DNA of 7,960 nucleotides from Candidatus Methanomethylophilaceae archaeon (GTDB lineage: Archaea; Thermoplasmatota; Thermoplasmata; Methanomassiliicoccales; Methanomethylophilaceae), in assembly GCA_017395275.1 (NCBI GenBank), contig JAFPVN010000034.1, positions 1-7,960 of the forward strand, in the 5' to 3' direction. Under the pieces are notes generated by a model that saw only the letters and a program-made list of their open reading frames with translations, made no database searches and was not told the DNA's origin. Positions within the stretch are counted from its first letter, which is position 1. Every line of letters starts with the position of its first letter. This document shows, in pieces, positions 7,000 to 7,960 of the stretch. Position numbers and translations under genes: made by a program.

Positions 7000-7548
7000 A
7001 TGAAAACGAGTCCGTCTATGTCAAGGTACGAAGCCAATAATATAGTTGACGCCAAGCTCAGCCGTCCTCTAGGTTCGAAATGGGATGAAAAACCGATCGG
7101 TAACAGGAATCTTCCGGCGATGGAGGTCCGCTACCGGGCTGGAATGGAAGTCATCGAGAACAAAAAGACCGTATCCCAAGTGGCCAGGGAATTGGGTGTG
7201 TCCAAAGGTTTCGTGTCCAAGTGGAAAAAGAAATACCAAGCGTACAGGGTCGCCAAGGTCCGCCGCAGAGATGTGACCATGGATATGTTCAAATCGACAT
7301 CCAGCTGTCCGAAGCATGTCAAGTGCAAGGTAAGGAGCAGCATCAAGGGAAAGGTCCTCAAGCTCAGGAACAGATTCCCGTTCCTGGGTTCCGCCAAGAT
7401 AAAGGCTCTGGGCGGTATCGGAGCAAGCTGCAGCACCATCGACAAGGTGCTGCGCGAATACGGGAAGATGGGGAACCCAAGAAGAGGCAGAGGAACAAGA
7501 CCTACGGCAGTTTCGAACGCTCCCGTTCCATGGACATGGTGCAGATAG
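7000..7548 (+). CDS. Transposase N-terminal part (two helix-turn-helix regions), frame ends early at TAG
   Basis: From ATG 7000 this frame gives 182 residues. A helix-turn-helix reading TVSQVARELGVSKGFVSKWK starts at about residue 57, and a second DNA-binding-like region (KLRNRFPFLGSAKIKALG... then STIDKVLREYG) follows near residues 120-156. This is the usual order in IS481-like and related transposases, before the integrase core. Homology-like sequence ends around GKMGNP (near 7479); the remaining Arg-rich and Trp-rich tail to the TAG is out-of-frame translation of the catalytic part. In-frame alternatives are TTG 6988 and ATG 7018; ATG 7000 is chosen as the first ATG after the in-frame TAA at 6961, although its ribosome binding site is weak. 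Alone, the product would bind DNA but could not catalyse transposition. Confidence 0.75.
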   Translation: MKTSPSMSRYEANNIVDAKLSRPLGSKWDEKPIGNRNLPAMEVRYRAGMEVIENKKTVSQVARELGVSKGFVSKWKKKYQAYRVAKVRRRDVTMDMFKSTSSCPKHVKCKVRSSIKGKVLKLRNRFPFLGSAKIKALGGIGASCSTIDKVLREYGKMGNPRRGRGTRPTAVSNAPVPWTWCR

Positions 7549-7960
7549 ACTACAAGACCTGGGACGGAAGGTTCCATTCGCTGTTCGTTCTGGACGACCA
7601 TTCCCGCGCGATAATCGGCTGGATGGTGAACGACAGACAGTCCGCGGATGACGTGGTGGATCTCCTGAAGGACACCTTCGGACACTGGCGCAACGTACCG
7701 GACCAGCTGCTGTCGGACCACGGTACGGAGTTCTATTCCATCACCGGAGGCAAGGGGCGCTCCAGATTGGATATGTACTGCAAGGAAGCGGGCATAAAAC
7801 ACATAATGGGGCGCGTCAGGCATCCGCAGACGCAGGGCAAGATCGAGAGGTCCCACTCGTCGGCCATCGGCGAGATGTCGTACTTCGGACCCACCGGTAC
7901 GCTGGAGGAGTTCAGGTGTACGATGGCCAGATATGTGGAGTGGTACAACACCGAACGTCC
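7479..7960 (+). pseudogene. Transposase catalytic part (rve/DDE integrase core) in the -1 frame, 3' end outside window
   Basis: The frame one base back from the N-terminal part reads PKKRQRNKTYGSFERSRSMD, then MVQIDYKTWDG, LFVLDDHSRAIIGW, LLSDHGTEFYS, HPQTQGKIERSH and YVEWYNTERP, an unmistakable retroviral-integrase-type core. The three catalytic acids are all present: Asp of IDY (codon 7548-7550), Asp of SDHGTEF (7716-7718) and Glu of GKIER (7845-7847), giving D-55-D-42-E spacing. No start codon with a ribosome binding site serves this part on its own; it depends on the upstream frame. Adding one A in the A-pair at 7479-7480 would join the two parts as GNP-KKRQRN without a gap, so a one-base deletion is the simplest explanation. 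A programmed -1 shift is possible but the sequence there is a poor slippery site. The frame stays open to the window's last base. Confidence 0.8.

Larger units (their letters stand above)
6931..7960 (+). mobile_element. IS481-like insertion sequence, left end and most of the transposase; right end outside window
   Basis: The region carries a helix-turn-helix/DDE transposase in two frames and begins next to a palindromic sequence where the MMPL gene is broken. The outer boundary is placed at the TGTCTG within the palindrome as a working choice, because many elements of this type start with TGT; it could equally lie a few bases to either side. About 70 bases of non-coding sequence (6931-6999) precede the transposase. 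An AAAGGAG run at 6962-6968 lies too far from any in-frame start to be its ribosome binding site. The right inverted repeat and target duplication are beyond the window, so completeness is unknown. Confidence 0.7.

Noticed and set aside
7546..7548. Read-through of the TAG as pyrrolysine to extend the transposase
   Set aside because: Beyond the TAG the same frame remains out of register with the integrase core, so read-through would not rebuild the protein; a one-base frame change already explains the break.
7131..7856. A 241-residue minus-strand open frame opposite the transposase
   Set aside because: The plus strand has clear helix-turn-helix and DDE motifs in the same bases; the antisense product has no recognisable motif.
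1..7960. CRISPR arrays, tRNA or rRNA genes, riboswitches
   Set aside because: No regularly spaced repeats and no tRNA- or rRNA-like sequence was seen; apart from short gaps (272-280, 2479-2531, 6104-6173 and 6930-6999) the window is coding.

Overview
The window looks like a piece of an archaeal chromosome. The DNA has fairly high G+C, ATA and AGG/AGA codons are common, genes are tightly coupled with some start/stop overlaps, and one gene starts at TTG. These traits, with the protein types, would fit a Thermoplasmata / Methanomassiliicoccales-type methanogen. That is an impression from composition and gene content; no taxonomic marker gene is present.

Positions 2-6103 hold one co-directional plus-strand run of five transport genes. 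First is the C-terminal end of a periplasmic-binding-type solute receptor (2-271). Two FecCD/BtuC-family permeases follow (281-1372 and 1369-2478; the second starts at a TTG that overlaps the first gene's stop). After a 53-base gap with a strong ribosome binding site come two ABC half-transporters of the exporter (type IV) fold (2532-4268 and 4265-6103, ATGA overlap). The receptor and permeases form the core of an iron-siderophore, heme or cobamide importer. Its own ATPase gene is not in the window. The two half-transporters carry complementary degenerate motifs and so form one heterodimeric pump with one canonical and one degenerate ATP site. Their position beside the FecCD genes suggests a shared substrate field, for example metal-chelate uptake or export, but that link is inferred.

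Positions 6104-6173 are a short convergent intergenic region. It contains an intrinsic-terminator-like hairpin with a T-tract for the minus-strand gene that follows.

Positions 6174-6929 (minus strand) are the C-terminal part of an MMPL/RND-type transporter whose 5' portion is missing. It runs into a perfect 38-bp palindrome (6906-6943).

Beyond the palindrome lies a mobile element (about 6931 to the window end). It encodes an IS481-like transposase: a helix-turn-helix N-terminal part at 7000-7548 and, in the -1 frame, a DDE integrase core from about 7479 to the end. The simplest reading is that this element truncated the MMPL gene and that its transposase has since lost one base. A programmed frameshift and an abutted-ends junction are the more interesting alternatives.
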